Positions 8,174-16,458 of a stretch of 64,000 nucleotides of DNA are shown here, one piece after another. The stretch is from Hydrogenophaga sp. (GTDB taxonomy: Bacteria > Pseudomonadota > Gammaproteobacteria > Burkholderiales > Burkholderiaceae_C): positions 1-64,000 of the forward strand of contig JACVCO010000003.1 of the NCBI GenBank assembly GCA_016741995.1. The letters are read 5' to 3'. Position 1 is the first letter of the stretch. Each line of letters starts with the position of its first letter. The notes below the pieces were generated by a model. The model did no database searches and was not told the DNA's origin. It worked only from the letters and a program-made list of their open reading frames with translations. A program made the position numbers and the translations under genes.

Positions 8174-8584
8174 ATGGCCATCGGAACGCAAGACACCAGC
8201 GACGAGGTCATGAGCGAGATCAACATGATCCCGTTCATCGACGTGATGCTGGTGCTGCTCATCATCTTCATCATCACGGTGCCGGTGATCCAGCACGCGG
8301 TGAACATCGAACTGCCGCAGGCCAGCAACGAGAAGGTGCTGGACAAGCCCGAGAACATCCGCTTCGCGGTGAATGCCGAAGGGCAGTATTTCTGGAACGA
8401 CCAGCGCGTGGTCGACGAGGAACTGGCCGGGCTGCTGAGCGCCGCCGCTGCGCAGGAGCCGCAGCCCGAACTGCACATCCGCGGCGACAAGGCCGTGCGC
8501 TACGAGCGCGTGGCCCTGGCCATGGCCGCGGCGCAGAAGGCCGGGTTGCGCAAGATTGGTTTTGTCACCGAGCCGACGCCCTAA
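8174..8584 (+). CDS. exbD: Biopolymer transport protein ExbD
   Basis: Partner of ExbB, 136 residues, starting 4 nt after the exbB stop. One N-terminal membrane helix carries the essential Asp23 in the family motif INMIPFIDVMLVLLIIF, which takes part in proton translocation. A periplasmic TolR/ExbD domain follows. Two hairpin-bearing repeats start 20 nt after its stop. Confidence 0.95.
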   Translation: MAIGTQDTSDEVMSEINMIPFIDVMLVLLIIFIITVPVIQHAVNIELPQASNEKVLDKPENIRFAVNAEGQYFWNDQRVVDEELAGLLSAAAAQEPQPELHIRGDKAVRYERVALAMAAAQKAGLRKIGFVTEPTP

Positions 8585-8605
8585 ACCAGGGGCGGCGCGG
8601 TCTTG

Positions 8606-8701
8606 ATCGTGGGGCGACCCGGGGAGGTACTCCCTCCCCGAGCGTCGTTTTTAGGCCAGCCAGGACAGCACACCACGCCGTCGTTAGCCAGGCTATTTTT
8701 G
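8606..8701. repeat. Intergenic hairpin repeat, copy 1
   Basis: About 96 bp, starting ATCGTGGGGCGACCCGG and ending GCTATTTTTGG. It holds an 8-bp stem CGGGGAGG/CCTCCCCG (8620-8640) with 5-nt loop TACTC, then CGTCGTTTTTAGGCCAGCC and TTAGCCAGG. It is closely similar to copy 2 at 8752-8846. Other copies in Comamonadaceae are recalled from memory, not tested. Confidence 0.8.
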
Positions 8702-8720
8702 GATTTGTGTACCGAATCGA

Positions 8721-8738
8721 CGCCCTGCAAGCAGGGCG
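8721..8738. repeat. Inverted repeat between the two repeat copies
   Basis: Perfect 8-bp inverted repeat CGCCCTGC-AA-GCAGGGCG lies in the 50-bp spacer between the two copies of the hairpin repeat, so three hairpins are spaced through 8620-8786. Confidence 0.55.
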
Positions 8739-8751
8739 CAACAGGGTTTCC

Positions 8752-8846
8752 ATCGTGGGGCGACCCGGAGAGGCTCTCCCTCTCCGCGCGTCGTTTTTAG
8801 GCCAGCCAGGGAGGCGACACGCCACCGTTAGCCAGGCATTTTTTCC
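8752..8846. repeat. Intergenic hairpin repeat, copy 2
   Basis: Second copy of the 8606-8701 repeat. Its stem is CGGAGAGG/CCTCTCCG (8766-8786) with loop CTCTC. Relative to copy 1, one base pair changed on both sides (G-C to A-T), which keeps the stem. The flanking CGTCGTTTTTAGGCCAGCCAGG is identical. It abuts the 3' end of the GlcG-like gene. Confidence 0.8.
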
Positions 8847-8854
8847 GCGCGAGT

Positions 8855-9262
8855 TTACAGCCCGAGGGCGCCGATGCCGGCGCGCGCGATCTGCGCATCC
8901 TCGGTGGATTTCACACCACTGACGCCCACGGCCCCCAGGCACTGCCCGTCCTTGAGGATGGGCACGCCGCCTTCGAGCATGCCTTGCAGCACCGGCGCGC
9001 TCAGGAACGAGGTGCGGCCCTGGTTGATCACGTCTTCGTAGACCTTGCTTTCGCGGCGGCCCAGGGCCGCGGTGTTCGCCTTGGCGGGGGCGATGTGGGC
9101 CGACACCGGCGGCGCGCCGTCCAGGCGCTGCAGCCACAGCAGGTGCCCACCGGCATCCACGATGGCGATCGTGACCGCCCACTGGTGGGCCAGGGCCTCG
9201 CGTTCGGCGGCTTCGGCGATTTTCTTGACGTCGGCGGCATCGAGCTGGTGCGTGGTTTTCAT
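8855..9262 (-). CDS. GlcG/HbpS family heme-binding-like protein
   Basis: Small 135-residue protein of the GlcG/HbpS (DUF336) family, recognised from TIAIVDAGGHLLWLQRLDGA and the end GGVPILKDGQCLGAVGVSG. The family includes a heme-degrading/redox-sensing protein (HbpS) and many of unknown role found with catabolic genes. No signal peptide, so probably cytosolic. It is monocistronic here, convergent with exbD across the hairpin repeats. Molecular function not assigned. Confidence 0.88.
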   Translation of the reverse strand: MKTTHQLDAADVKKIAEAAEREALAHQWAVTIAIVDAGGHLLWLQRLDGAPPVSAHIAPAKANTAALGRRESKVYEDVINQGRTSFLSAPVLQGMLEGGVPILKDGQCLGAVGVSGVKSTEDAQIARAGIGALGL

Positions 9263-9384
9263 GAACTTTTCCCGTGATTCAGAAACAAAGGACTGCGAAA
9301 ACCCGACGATAACGCCTCGATTCGCATCGCGGCAGTCACAACTGTCGACACACCGGTGCGGCGGGCCTGTCGCCCCGGGGGTCT

Positions 9385-9413
9385 TTGGACGCGCAGGGAC
9401 CCGCGCCTACAAT
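9385..9413 (+). promoter_or_regulatory. Sigma-70 promoter of the yccA-like gene
   Basis: -35 TTGGAC (9385-9390) and -10 TACAAT (9408-9413) are separated by exactly 17 bp. Transcription would start near 9420, about 29 nt before the ATG at 9449 and its AAGGAG ribosome site (9434-9439). Confidence 0.65.
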
Positions 9414-9448
9414 GTCCGCGTCTTTTGGCTCACAAGGAGAACCCGACA

Positions 9449-10147
9449 ATGACCGACCACGTCCAAACCAGCGGCCGCTTCGGCACCGCCGCGTCCTCCA
9501 GCGCGGTGCAACGCAACCGCGTGCTGCGCAACACCTACTGGCTGCTCGCACTGTCCATGGTGCCCACCGTGCTGGGTGCGTGGGTGGGCCTGGCCACCGG
9601 CATCACCGCCGGCCTGGGCGGCGGCCTGGGGTTGATCGTCTTCCTGGGCGGCGCCTTCGGTTTCATGTTCGCGATCGAGAAGACCAAGAACTCGGCCGCC
9701 GGCGTGCCGGTGCTGCTGGCCTTCACGTTCTTCATGGGGCTGATGCTGTCGCGCCTGCTTGCCATGGTGCTGGGCTTCTCCAACGGCGCCAGCCTGATCA
9801 TGACGGCCTTCGGCGGCACCGCAGCCATCTTCTTCGGCATGGCCTCGCTGTCCAGCATCATCAAGCGCGACCTGTCGAGCATGGGCAAGTTCCTGTTCAT
9901 CGGCGCGATCATGCTGCTGGTGGCGGGCGTGGCCAACGTGTTCATCCAGTCGAGCGCGCTGATGATCACCCTGTCGGTGCTGGCCATCGGCATCTTCTCG
10001 GCCTTCATCCTGTACGACCTCAAGCGCGTGCAGGACGGCGAGGAAACCAACTACATCACCGCCACCCTGGGCGTGTACCTGAGCCTGTACAACGTGTTCC
10101 AGAGCCTGCTGATGCTGCTGGGCGTGTTCGGCGGCGATCGCGAGTGA
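9449..10147 (+). CDS. Bax inhibitor-1/YccA family membrane protein
   Basis: Multi-pass inner-membrane protein, 232 residues, with about seven membrane segments and the BI-1 family pattern (SAFILYDLKRVQDGEETNYI near the C-terminus, with acidic residues in the last helices). The family includes E. coli YccA, which modulates FtsH, and calcium-leak channels. The ATG at 9449 is chosen over upstream in-frame starts because AAGGAG precedes it at good spacing and a promoter fits. The gene stands alone and ends at a strong terminator (10166-10190). Confidence 0.93.
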   Translation: MTDHVQTSGRFGTAASSSAVQRNRVLRNTYWLLALSMVPTVLGAWVGLATGITAGLGGGLGLIVFLGGAFGFMFAIEKTKNSAAGVPVLLAFTFFMGLMLSRLLAMVLGFSNGASLIMTAFGGTAAIFFGMASLSSIIKRDLSSMGKFLFIGAIMLLVAGVANVFIQSSALMITLSVLAIGIFSAFILYDLKRVQDGEETNYITATLGVYLSLYNVFQSLLMLLGVFGGDRE

Positions 10148-10165
10148 TTCTTTTCACTTCATGAG

Positions 10166-10190
10166 AAAGGGGCCTGCGGGCCCCTTTTTC
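10166..10190 (+). terminator. Rho-independent terminator after the yccA-like gene
   Basis: 9-bp stem AAAGGGGCC/GGCCCCTTT with loop TGCG, followed by a T-run (10185-10189). It lies 19 nt after the stop. Confidence 0.85.
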
Positions 10191-10272
10191 TTGCCCGGAC
10201 ACGGCTTTTTCGTGGCCGGGGCGTCAAGTTCGCGGTGCATCGGCCGAAAAGGTGTCAAACCCGGACCACACC

Positions 10273-10587
10273 ATGCGCCGCACCACCCTGCCCCTGCTTC
10301 TCGCCGCCAGTGCCCTGGTCGCCGGCTGCGACGCGCTGGGCATCGAGACCGCCACCGCGGTGAACGCGCGCAAGGAAGCCGAAGGCCGCGCCGTCGGCAG
10401 CGCCTGCCGCCACGCGGTGCGCAGCATCGAATCGTGCTTCCAGTCCAACCCGCGGGCGGGCAAGGCCGCCGTGTTCGCAGGCTGGCGCGAGATGGACCAG
10501 TACATGCGCGACAACAACGTCGTCGGCATGCCGTCCGAAGGCCAGGCAGAGCCCGGCAAGCCCGAGGCATCGGGCAGCAAATCCTGA
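10273..10587 (+). CDS. Small hypothetical lipoprotein
   Basis: 104 residues. The N-terminus has a basic start, hydrophobic core and lipobox LVAGC (Cys at about 19), so it should be lipid-anchored in the envelope. The remainder has two cysteines (SACRH, SCFQS) that may pair, and a hydrophilic C-terminal tail. An in-frame GTG at 10252 is possible, but ATG 10273 gives a proper signal. It is convergent with rlmD; the stops lie on the two arms of a hairpin. Family not recognised. Confidence 0.75.
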   Translation: MRRTTLPLLLAASALVAGCDALGIETATAVNARKEAEGRAVGSACRHAVRSIESCFQSNPRAGKAAVFAGWREMDQYMRDNNVVGMPSEGQAEPGKPEASGSKS

Positions 10588-10601
10588 GGCGGACGCCTCA
10601 G
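10584..10601. terminator. Hairpin shared by convergent gene ends
   Basis: Perfect 8-bp inverted repeat CTGAGGCG-GA-CGCCTCAG spans both stop codons (TGA of the lipoprotein, TGA of rlmD). No T-run follows, so it may be a weak two-way terminator or an mRNA-end protecting hairpin. Confidence 0.4.
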
Positions 10602-12010
10602 TCGGCGGCCGTCGGGCCGGCGAGCTCGAACACCGCCATGCTCTCCACGTGCGCGGTGTGCGGGAACATGTTCACCGCCCCGGCCGCCACGCAGCGGTAG
10701 CCCGCCTGATGCACCAACAGACCCGCGTCGCGCGCCAGCGTGGCGGGGTTGCAGCTCACGTAGACGATGCGCTGGGGCGGCACCCAGTTGCCGCGCAGTT
10801 CGGGCTGCTGGTGCAGGTCGGCCAAAGCCTTGGCCAGTGCAAAGGCCCCCTCACGCGGCGGATCGACCAGCCACTTCTGCGCCGTGCCGTCGGCCACCAG
10901 TTGCTCCGGGGTCATCTCGAACAGGTTGCGCGCGGCAAACTGCGTGGGCGCGAGCGCCCGTGAACGCCGCTGGTTGTTGCCCGCCAGGTTCTCGCGCGAC
11001 CGCGCCACCAAGGTCTCGCTGCCCTCGATGCCCAGCACCTCACCGGCCAGGGTGGCGATGGGCAACGTGAAGTTGCCCAGGCCGCAGAACCAATCGATCA
11101 CGCGCTCGTGGGGCTGCGCATCGAGCAGGCGCAAGGCGCGCGTCACGAGCACGCGGTTGATCGCCGGGTTGACCTGCGTGAAATCGGTGGGTTTGAAGGG
11201 CATGGTGATGCCGAACTCGGGCAGACCGTAGGCGAGCGTCTCGCCGCCTTCATCCAGCAGGCGCACCGTGTCGGGCCCCTTGGACTGCAGCCACCACTGC
11301 ACACCGTGCTGCTGCGCGAAGCCGCGCAGGCGCGCCAGGTCGTCGTCGCTCAAGGGCTCGAGATGGCGCAGCACCAGCGCGATCACGGCGTCGCCCGCCG
11401 CCAGTTCGATTTGCGGGCAGGTCTCGCGCCCGTCCATGCCGAAAATGAGTTCGCGCAGCGGTGCGAGCATGGCGCTCACGCGTGGGTGCAGCACCGGGCA
11501 CACGCCCATGTCGGCCACGTAGCGGCTCTTGCGCTCGTGAAAACCGATCAGCACCACGCCCTTCTTGTGCACGTGGCGCACCGACAGGCGCGCGCGGTAG
11601 CGGTAGCCCCAGGTCGGGCCTTCAATGGGGCGCAGCAGCGTCTCGGCCTTGACTTTGCCCAGGTGCCAGAGGTTGTCCTCGAGCACGCGCTGCTTGATGG
11701 CGACCTGCGCGGCCGGGTGCAGGTGCTGCATCTTGCAGCCGCCACAGGCGCCCGCGTGCAGGCCGAAATGCGGGCAACCCGGGCGCACGCGCTGCGACGA
11801 CTCGCGGTGGATGGCGGTGGCGGTGCCGGCCTCCCAGTTGTTCTTCTTGCGGTGGACGGACACGCTCACCTGCTCGAAGGGCAAGGCGCCTTCGATGAAG
11901 ACGACCTTGCCGTCGTCGCGGTGGGCAATGCCCTGGGCTTCGATGTCGAGGGATTCGACGGCGAGCGAGCCGTCGGGGTACATGGGATTGTTCTGGGCTT
12001 CAGCGGACAT
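10598..12010 (-). CDS. rlmD: 23S rRNA (uracil-1939-C5)-methyltransferase RlmD
   Basis: SAM-dependent RNA methyltransferase of the RumA/TrmA family, 470 residues. An N-terminal TRAM-like domain is followed by a 4Fe-4S cysteine cluster ([14 protein letters not shown]), then a methyltransferase fold with [19 protein letters not shown] and the catalytic Cys in [12 protein letters not shown]. Length fits RlmD. It starts 12 nt after the exonuclease gene and follows surE-pcm-nlpD, as in other betaproteobacteria where rpoS usually lies between nlpD and rumA. Alternative: another uracil-C5 methyltransferase of the family, less likely. Confidence 0.93.
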   Translation of the reverse strand: MSAEAQNNPMYPDGSLAVESLDIEAQGIAHRDDGKVVFIEGALPFEQVSVSVHRKKNNWEAGTATAIHRESSQRVRPGCPHFGLHAGACGGCKMQHLHPAAQVAIKQRVLEDNLWHLGKVKAETLLRPIEGPTWGYRYRARLSVRHVHKKGVVLIGFHERKSRYVADMGVCPVLHPRVSAMLAPLRELIFGMDGRETCPQIELAAGDAVIALVLRHLEPLSDDDLARLRGFAQQHGVQWWLQSKGPDTVRLLDEGGETLAYGLPEFGITMPFKPTDFTQVNPAINRVLVTRALRLLDAQPHERVIDWFCGLGNFTLPIATLAGEVLGIEGSETLVARSRENLAGNNQRRSRALAPTQFAARNLFEMTPEQLVADGTAQKWLVDPPREGAFALAKALADLHQQPELRGNWVPPQRIVYVSCNPATLARDAGLLVHQAGYRCVAAGAVNMFPHTAHVESMAVFELAGPTAAD

Positions 12011-12022
12011 GCCGCGATTGTC

Positions 12023-12808
12023 TCAGCCCCAGGCGGCGAGATATTCCTGCCAGTGCGCCTCGTTCGGCGCCAGGTTGCCCAGCGTCTCTTTCACGAACGC
12101 AATCTCGAGCTCGTACTCCGCCGGCGTGAAGCCCCCCCGCATCTGCTGGAAGCGGCAGTACAGCAGGTAGGTGTTCATCACGTCCGTCTCGCAGTAGCGG
12201 CGGATCTCGTCCGTCTGGCCCGCGAGGTACTGCGCATACACCTGCGAGCCGTCCATGCCCAGCTTGCCAGGAAAGCCGCAGAGCTTGGCCATGGCGTCCA
12301 GCGGCGCGTTGTTCTTCGGGCTGTACATGGCCAGCAGGTCCATCAGGTCCAGATGGCGCATGTGGTAACGGCCGATGTAGTTGTTCCACTTGAACTCGCG
12401 GTCGTCCTCGCCCATGTCCCAGTACTTGTTGGCCTCCACGCCGTGGCGCAGGCCGCGGTAGTGCAGCACGGGCAAGTCGAAGCCGCCGCCGTTCCAGCTC
12501 ACGAGCTGGGGCACGTGCTTTTCGATCGAATGGAAGAAGTTCTGGATGACCTTGCCTTCGCTCGCGCCATCGCGGTCGACGAAGGAGTGGATGCGCAGGC
12601 CTTCGGCATTGCGGAACACGCAGCTGATGACCAGGATGCGCTGCAGGTGCAGCGGCATGAAATCGCTCTGGCCTTTTTCCTTGCGCTCGGCCAGCCAGGC
12701 GGCGTACACCTGTTCGTCGCTGTCTTCGGGCGCGGCACCGCGCAGCGCGCGCAGGCCCGCCACATCGGGAATCGACTCAATGTCGAAGACGAGAACGGGC
12801 CAGGCCAT
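12023..12808 (-). CDS. PolB-like 3'-5' exonuclease family protein
   Basis: 261 residues of the DEDD nuclease superfamily, similar to the proofreading domain of family B polymerases. Motif I is FDIESIP (Asp9, Glu11), motif II is VSWNGGGFDLPVL, and motif III is RRYCETDVMNTYLLY. All acidic metal ligands seem present, so it is probably active on single-stranded DNA or RNA 3' ends; the cellular role of this family is not well defined. It is 13 bp downstream of nlpD and 12 bp upstream of rlmD, at the place where rpoS is found in some relatives. Confidence 0.88.
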   Translation of the reverse strand: MAWPVLVFDIESIPDVAGLRALRGAAPEDSDEQVYAAWLAERKEKGQSDFMPLHLQRILVISCVFRNAEGLRIHSFVDRDGASEGKVIQNFFHSIEKHVPQLVSWNGGGFDLPVLHYRGLRHGVEANKYWDMGEDDREFKWNNYIGRYHMRHLDLMDLLAMYSPKNNAPLDAMAKLCGFPGKLGMDGSQVYAQYLAGQTDEIRRYCETDVMNTYLLYCRFQQMRGGFTPAEYELEIAFVKETLGNLAPNEAHWQEYLAAWG

Positions 12809-12821
12809 GCCGCGGCCCGGC

Positions 12822-13715
12822 TCAGCGCCTGGGCAGGTGCGAGAGCGGATCGACCGGCTTGCCCAGCCGGCGCACCTCGAAGTGCAGCTTCACGCGATCG
12901 GCGTCGCTGCTGCCCATCTCGGCGATCTTCTGCCCCTGGCGCACGGTCTGGTTCTCACGGACCAGCAGCGCCTGGTTGTGCGCGTAGGCGGTGAGGTAGG
13001 TGTTGTTGTGCTTGAGGATGATGAGGTTGCCGTAGCCGCGCAGGCCGGCGCCCGCGTACACCACGTTGCCGTCGGCGGCGGCCAGCACGGGGTCGCCCAC
13101 CTTGCCGGCAATGCTCACACCCTTGTTGGTGTTCTCGTCGAAGGTCGACACCACCTGGCCGTTGGCGGGCCACACGAACTGGATTTCGTCGCCCGCGGGC
13201 ACCGGCGCGGGCGCCGGGGCCGGCGCAGGGGCCGGTGCCGGGGCTGCCGACGGCGCGGCGGCGGGGCTGGTTTCGCTCAACGGGCGCGAGGTCACGCCGC
13301 CAGCAGCGATCGGGGTCGTCGACGGGCCGGTGGGCGCGGCGACGGCCGGGGGCGAGCCGGCGGGCGGTGCCACGCGCAGCAACTGGCCGACTTCGATGGC
13401 ATTGGGGTTGGGCAGGTTGTTCCAGGTGGCAATGTCGCGCCAATCCTGGCCGGCATTGAGGGCGATGCGGTAGAGCGTGTCGCCGGGCTGCACCGTCACG
13501 AAACCGACACGCGGCTGGGCCTCGCCCGGGGCCGGCGCTGCGGCGGTCGTCGGGCGCGACGTGCCGCGGTCCTCGACCGGGGCGGGGCGGGCGACGCGCT
13601 GGGCGCAACCGGCGCTCACCAGCGCGGCGGCGAGCAGCGACCACGCCAGGGCTCGGCCCGGCGTTCGTCCCTGCGCCTGGGTGTGGCCCAGGTCGTGCAA
13701 TGCAATTGGGTTCAT
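12822..13715 (-). CDS. nlpD: NlpD-like LysM/M23 envelope lipoprotein (amidase activator)
   Basis: 297 residues. Lipobox VSAGC at about 34-38, LysM domain at about 70-115 (VQPGDTLYRIALNAGQDW), a Pro/Ala-rich linker, then a C-terminal LytM/peptidase M23 domain (about 190-297). The M23 zinc ligands seem degenerate (GVSIAGKVGDPV, YLTAYAHNQ), as in NlpD/EnvC proteins that activate AmiC-type amidases during division rather than cut peptidoglycan. ATG 13715 is the only start with a fitting lipoprotein signal. Follows surE-pcm, as in many proteobacteria. Confidence 0.9.
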   Translation of the reverse strand: MNPIALHDLGHTQAQGRTPGRALAWSLLAAALVSAGCAQRVARPAPVEDRGTSRPTTAAAPAPGEAQPRVGFVTVQPGDTLYRIALNAGQDWRDIATWNNLPNPNAIEVGQLLRVAPPAGSPPAVAAPTGPSTTPIAAGGVTSRPLSETSPAAAPSAAPAPAPAPAPAPAPVPAGDEIQFVWPANGQVVSTFDENTNKGVSIAGKVGDPVLAAADGNVVYAGAGLRGYGNLIILKHNNTYLTAYAHNQALLVRENQTVRQGQKIAEMGSSDADRVKLHFEVRRLGKPVDPLSHLPRR

Positions 13716-13792
13716 GAAGACTCCACCGTTGTCTAGCGGACCCCCAACGGGTCCTGTCCGATACACGCTCAACGCCGGCACAGGCGGGACCG

Positions 13793-14569
13793 TCATGCGA
13801 GCCCTGATTTTAGAGGCACGAAATGAACCGCCTCGAGCTCGGTACGTACGATGCCGCGGGCGGTCTTGTCGATCACCACCAGGTTCTGGCGACCGGCGGC
13901 GGTGACGGCCGGGGCTACGAGGCGACCACCCACGGCGAGTTGGTCGATCCACGCGGCGGGCAGATCGTTCCCGCCAGCGGCCGCGATGATCGCGGCGTAC
14001 GGCGCGCCCTGCGCAAAGCCGGGCATCCCGTCGCCAAAGATCAGGTGCAGGTTGGGCACGCGCAGGGCGCGCAGGTTGTCGCGCGCCTTGTCGTGCAGCG
14101 CGCGAATGCGTTCGATGCTGTAGACCTCGCGCGCCACACGGCTGAGCACCGCGGCCTGGTAGCCACAGCCCGTGCCGATCTCGAGCACGCGGCCCAGCGG
14201 TTGGGCGCTGCTCTGGCACAGCAGTTCCACCATGCGCGCCACCACACCGGGCTTGCTGATGGTCTGGCCCTGGCCGATGGGCAGGCTGGTGTCTTCATAG
14301 GCTTGATTCACGAGCGCCGAATCGACGAAGCGGTGGCGTTCGACCGCGAGCATCGCCGCCACCACCGCGGGGTGGGAAATGCCCTGCGCCTGCAGCTTGC
14401 GCACCATGGCGGCACGCACGGCCGACGAGTCCATGCCCACCCCCGAAGGCACGGGCCGCGCCACATCGGTGTGCGCGGCACGGGCCTGGCGCGCGGGCGC
14501 CGGTGCGGGGGTACCGGCGGGCAGGCGGGCGGGGAACGCGGGGCGCGGGCGTGGGCCGGGTTGCTTCAC
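13793..14569 (-). CDS. pcm: Protein-L-isoaspartate O-methyltransferase
   Basis: SAM-dependent repair enzyme for isoaspartyl residues in aged proteins, 258 residues. It contains the Pcm motif I LEIGTGCGYQAAVLS and the substrate region GQTISKPGVVARM. A GTG start at 14569 overlaps the surE stop (GTGA), indicating coupling; the first 50 residues are Pro/Arg-rich and poorly conserved in kind, so ATG (Met before DSSAVRAAM) is an alternative start. Part of surE-pcm-nlpD. Confidence 0.92.
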   Translation of the reverse strand: MKQPGPRPRPAFPARLPAGTPAPAPARQARAAHTDVARPVPSGVGMDSSAVRAAMVRKLQAQGISHPAVVAAMLAVERHRFVDSALVNQAYEDTSLPIGQGQTISKPGVVARMVELLCQSSAQPLGRVLEIGTGCGYQAAVLSRVAREVYSIERIRALHDKARDNLRALRVPNLHLIFGDGMPGFAQGAPYAAIIAAAGGNDLPAAWIDQLAVGGRLVAPAVTAAGRQNLVVIDKTARGIVRTELEAVHFVPLKSGLA

Positions 14570-15348
14570 GCGCCTCCCCCGGAGAGCGCCGCAGCGGTGG
14601 GCGCCCAGTACGGCAGGCGGTCGTGGTCGGTCAGGTCCACCTGCAGCGGCGTGATGGTGGCGTAGCCCTGCTGCGCGGCGTGGAAATCGGTGCCATCCAC
14701 GTCGTCGCGCGCGGGTCCGGCGCTGCCGATCCAGTACATGGTGTCGCCGCGCGGGTTCACCTGCGTGATCACCGGCTCGGCCGCGTGGCGCCGGCCCAGG
14801 CGCGTGACCTTGAAGCCACGAATCTCGTTCAGCGGCCGGCACGGGATGTTGACGTTGAGCAGCCAGGGCTCGCCGCGGCGGTGCGCCTCGGGCACCGATG
14901 GCAGCAGTTGCTGCACCAGCTCGGCGGCTTTCGTGGCCGCCGCGTCGAGGTGTTTCCAGCCCTTTTCGGTTTGCGAGAAGGCGATGGCCGGGATGCCGAA
15001 CAGGTAACCCTCCATGGCCGCGCCCACGGTGCCGGAGTAGATGGTGTCGTCGCCCATGTTGGCGCCGTTGTTGATGCCGGAGACGACCAGGTCGGGCCGG
15101 TAGCCCAGCAGGCCGGTGAGCGCGATGTGCACGCAATCGGCCGGCGTGCCGTTGACGTAGCGAAAGCCGTTGCCGGCCTGGTGCACGTACAGCGGCGAAT
15201 GCAGGGTGAGCGCGTTGCTCTTGGCGCTGTTGTTGTGCTCGGGCGCCACCACCTCGACCTCCACACCGGGCAAGGCCTTGATCGCACCGTGCAGGGCCAC
15301 GATGCCGGGGGCCTGGAAACCGTCGTCGTTGGAGATCAGGATCTTCAT
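14566..15348 (-). CDS. surE: 5'/3'-nucleotidase SurE
   Basis: Metal-dependent nucleotidase of the survival-protein family, 260 residues, cytosolic. N-terminal MKILISNDDGFQAPGI contains the paired Asp of the metal site, with further family motifs PEHNNSAKSNALTL and SGINNGANMGDDTIYSGTVGAAMEG. First gene of the surE-pcm-nlpD series; its stop overlaps pcm. Confidence 0.96.
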   Translation of the reverse strand: MKILISNDDGFQAPGIVALHGAIKALPGVEVEVVAPEHNNSAKSNALTLHSPLYVHQAGNGFRYVNGTPADCVHIALTGLLGYRPDLVVSGINNGANMGDDTIYSGTVGAAMEGYLFGIPAIAFSQTEKGWKHLDAAATKAAELVQQLLPSVPEAHRRGEPWLLNVNIPCRPLNEIRGFKVTRLGRRHAAEPVITQVNPRGDTMYWIGSAGPARDDVDGTDFHAAQQGYATITPLQVDLTDHDRLPYWAPTAAALSGGGA

Positions 15349-15471
15349 GCCCGGGATTCTAGGAGCGCGGCCCGGTCACGCCCGGGACAGCGCAAGGGGA
15401 GAACCCGCTGCGGGAAGGCCAACGGCCTGCCTATCATGAACCCGACACCCCCCAACCCGAGGAGACCGACC

Positions 15472-16458
15472 ATGCACGCCTGGTTGTGCGAGAACCCCGT
15501 GGGCGTCGACGCCCTGCAATGGAAGGAACTGCCCACGCCCGAGCCCGGTGCGGGCCAGGTGCGCCTGCGCATCGAAGCGGCGAGCCTGAACTTCCCCGAT
15601 CTGCTGATCGTGCAGAACAAGTACCAGATGAAGCCCCCCCTGCCCTTCGTGCCCGGCAGCGAGTACGCGGGCGTGGTCGAGGCCGTGGGCGACGGCGTGA
15701 AGCACCTCAAGCCCGGCCAGCGCGTGGCCTGCCTGAGCGGCACCGGCGGCTTCGGCACGCACACGCTGGCACCCGCCGCGCTGTGCATGCCGCTGCCCGA
15801 CGGCTTTCCTGCGGTGGACGCGGCCGCGTTCATCATGATCTACGCCACCTCGCACCACGCGCTGATCGACCGCGCGCAGCTCAAAGCCGGCGAAACGGTG
15901 CTGATCCTCGGTGCCGCGGGCGGCGTGGGCACGGCCGCGATCCAGATCGCCAAGGCCGCGGGCGCGCGCGTGATCGCCGCCGCCTCCAGCGACGAGAAAT
16001 GCGCGCTGTGCACGCAGCTTGGCGCCGACGCCACCGTCAACTACGGCACCCACACGCCGCAGGCCGGCCTGCGCGACGAGATCAAGCGCCTCACCGAGGG
16101 CAAGGGCCCCGACGTGATCTACGACCCGGTGGGTGGCGACTTCGCCGAGCCGGCGTTCCGCTCCATCGCCTGGCGCGGGCGCTACCTGGTGGTGGGCTTC
16201 GCCAGCGGCCCCATCCCCGCCCTGCCCCTGAACCTCATGCTGCTCAAGGGCGCGAGCCTGGTCGGCGTGTTCTGGGGCGATTTCGCCAAGCGCGAGCCGC
16301 AGGCCAACGCGGCCATGATGCAGGCGCTCGCCGGCATGTACGCCAAGGGCCAGGTCAAGCCGGTGATCGACCAGACCCTGCCCATGGCCGAGCTGCACAA
16401 GGCCTACGCGATCATGGGATCGCGCGCGGTCAAGGGCAAGCTGGTGCTGGTGAACTAA
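15472..16458 (+). CDS. NADPH:quinone oxidoreductase family protein (zinc-free MDR)
   Basis: 328 residues of the medium-chain dehydrogenase/reductase superfamily. N-terminal GroES-like domain (SLNFPDLLIVQNKYQ, PGSEYAGVVE), then a Rossmann domain with ILGAAGGVGTAAIQIAK (AAGGVG binds NADPH). The cysteine set for structural zinc is absent, which fits the quinone oxidoreductase branch. The ATG at 15472 has GGAG 8 nt upstream. Convergent with the efflux operon, overlapping it by 4 nt. The natural electron acceptor is unknown. Confidence 0.9.
   Translation: MHAWLCENPVGVDALQWKELPTPEPGAGQVRLRIEAASLNFPDLLIVQNKYQMKPPLPFVPGSEYAGVVEAVGDGVKHLKPGQRVACLSGTGGFGTHTLAPAALCMPLPDGFPAVDAAAFIMIYATSHHALIDRAQLKAGETVLILGAAGGVGTAAIQIAKAAGARVIAAASSDEKCALCTQLGADATVNYGTHTPQAGLRDEIKRLTEGKGPDVIYDPVGGDFAEPAFRSIAWRGRYLVVGFASGPIPALPLNLMLLKGASLVGVFWGDFAKREPQANAAMMQALAGMYAKGQVKPVIDQTLPMAELHKAYAIMGSRAVKGKLVLVN

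Noticed and set aside
8621-8655. Hairpin as a simple Rho-independent terminator for exbD
   Set aside because: The nearest T-run begins about 8 nt after the stem, and the same unit recurs 146 bp on with covariation; a repeated element explains it better.
8565-9182. 205-codon minus-strand frame across the hairpin repeats
   Set aside because: Its translation runs through the repeats and out of frame with the GlcG-like gene; similar frames arise wherever the repeat occurs. Treated as repeat, not gene.
11108-12994. 628-codon plus-strand frame over rlmD and the exonuclease
   Set aside because: Shadow of two clear minus-strand genes; His/Arg/Gln-rich translation is typical of antisense frames in GC-rich DNA.
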